Below, one piece after another: positions 5,611-6,337 of a stretch of DNA of 6,337 nt (positions are counted from its first letter, which is position 1; every line of letters starts with the position of its first letter). The DNA comes from an uncultured Sphingomonas sp. (lineage in GTDB: Bacteria > Pseudomonadota > Alphaproteobacteria > Sphingomonadales > Sphingomonadaceae). The stretch spans positions 1 to 6,337 of the forward strand of contig CAMPJH010000093.1 in assembly GCA_946886845.1 (NCBI GenBank), given 5' to 3'. A program made the translations under genes and the position numbers. A model generated the notes under the pieces. The model was given only the letters and a program-made list of their open reading frames with translations, made no database searches and was not told the DNA's origin.

Positions 5611-6337
5611 TTAGCGCGTGCGGGCGAGTGTCCGTCCGTTGAGAATGACCGCCCCGCGGATTACGGACGAGCCAAGATCGATGTTTCCAGTCAGCCGGTT
5701 TGTGCCGAGAAAAGTGCCGTTCAGCCGCGAATGGACCGGAGAGCGCTGCGACAGCTCGCAATCCGAATAAAGGACGGCGATGCTCGACAGCGGCAGAATT
5801 AGGTCGTGAGTCAGCGTGAAGCGGCAGCGGTTGAACAGCACGTTCGGATTCTTGGGCAGGATGGCGACGCGATGTTGGCTGCCTCGGCCGCCGAAGACTT
5901 CGCGGGTCGGGCTCAGCGCCGGATCGTCTCGAAACTCGCAGTCGTGGAATTGCACCGCTCGGTTCGGGTCGGGGTCCCCGTAGGCGTGGACGAGAGCTCC
6001 AACGAACAGGCATTTGGTAAAGCCCATCGCCGGCTTGTTCGGCCATGCGGACCAGGAGGTCGTGCCGATGAACCGGCAATTGTCGAATCTGGCGCCTTCG
6101 GAATCGCCGCTGTCGGCAATCAACCCGACGCCGGCGTTGTCGGCGAATTCGCAGCCGGAAAAACTGACATTGCGAACCGGCCGACCAGCATGGGGCTCGA
6201 TGTCGACGCCGGCGCCCGGCGAACTTCGCAGCCCGCCCTTTCCGGTGCTGAGGAAGCGGCAGCTCCGGAATGAATAGTTACGGCCGCCGACGATGCTGCA
6301 GCCCCGCCGGCCATTGTGGTGGATTGTTTGATCGGAA
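5611..6337 (-). CDS. right-handed parallel beta-helix repeat protein, C-terminal part (5' end outside window)
   Basis: The frame is open from the right edge (first full codon 6336-6334) to TAA 5613-5611, giving 241 C-terminal residues. At least seven turns share an aromatic-x-x-Cys-x-Phe/Leu step: FRSCRF, FSGCEF, FDNCRF, FTKCLF, FHDCEF, FNRCRF and YSDCEL, with cysteines at fragment residues 26, 62, 87, 109, 133, 171 and 193. The common spacing of 22-25 residues is one coil of a pectin-lyase-like beta-helix; the longer gaps of 36-38 would hold loops. Such proteins include polysaccharide lyases, C5-epimerases and glycan-binding or surface proteins. The catalytic part, if any, and any signal peptide are out of view, so the activity cannot be assigned. 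A TTG at 6123-6121 is internal, as the repeats continue upstream of it. It is probably the gene just ahead of asnB in one operon. Confidence 0.8.
   Translation of the reverse strand, partial: SDQTIHHNGRRGCSIVGGRNYSFRSCRFLSTGKGGLRSSPGAGVDIEPHAGRPVRNVSFSGCEFADNAGVGLIADSGDSEGARFDNCRFIGTTSWSAWPNKPAMGFTKCLFVGALVHAYGDPDPNRAVQFHDCEFRDDPALSPTREVFGGRGSQHRVAILPKNPNVLFNRCRFTLTHDLILPLSSIAVLYSDCELSQRSPVHSRLNGTFLGTNRLTGNIDLGSSVIRGAVILNGRTLARTR

Noticed and set aside
5573..6079. Alternative - strand frame (168 codons) overlapping the beta-helix gene
   Set aside because: It is Arg/Pro-rich without repeats; the frame ending at 5611 shows the regular cysteine-step repeats and stays open to the window edge.
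6121..6123. TTG as the start of the beta-helix gene
   Set aside because: The same frame continues upstream to the window edge with two more cysteine-step repeats, so the true start is outside the window.

Overview
The window is GC-rich and densely coding. It reads as part of a cell-surface polysaccharide or glycoconjugate locus from an alphaproteobacterium; a sphingomonad-like origin is my guess from the composition and the look of the proteins, not something the window proves. No rRNA, tRNA, CRISPR array, insertion sequence or phage gene is visible.

Layout: two convergent gene groups meet near the middle. On the + strand are the 3' end of a probable SAM-dependent methyltransferase gene (1-249), a family 2 glycosyltransferase (305-1390) and a complete six-helix ABC half-transporter of PglK/MsbA type (1387-3177). 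The transporter start overlaps the glycosyltransferase stop in an ATGA. On the - strand, read from right to left, are the 3' part of a right-handed beta-helix protein (running off the right edge, stop at 5611), an AsnB-type glutamine-dependent amidotransferase (5563-3581) and a small three-helix membrane protein (3584-3108) whose start overlaps the asnB stop in an ATGA. The last genes of the two groups overlap tail to tail by 70 bp (3108-3177), so there is no intergenic terminator between them.

How the genes may work together (inference): the methyltransferase and glycosyltransferase would build or decorate a lipid-linked glycan, and the ABC protein would flip or export it. On the other strand, the beta-helix protein would bind, cleave or epimerise a polysaccharide, and AsnB would amidate a sugar acid or supply asparagine. 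The small VanZ-like membrane protein has no assignable role.

Most worth a second look: the AsnB homologue has His-Arg where the glutaminase oxyanion-hole Asn-Gly normally sits, although the rest of the enzyme looks intact. Also of interest are a seven-step cysteine ladder in the beta-helix protein, a two-part hairpin filling the asnB leader right up to a start codon with no Shine-Dalgarno, and a 13-codon mini-ORF with a good ribosome site ending in TAATG at the glycosyltransferase start. I see no clear evidence of a wholly new system; the window is a plausible accessory glycan cluster with several unusual details.
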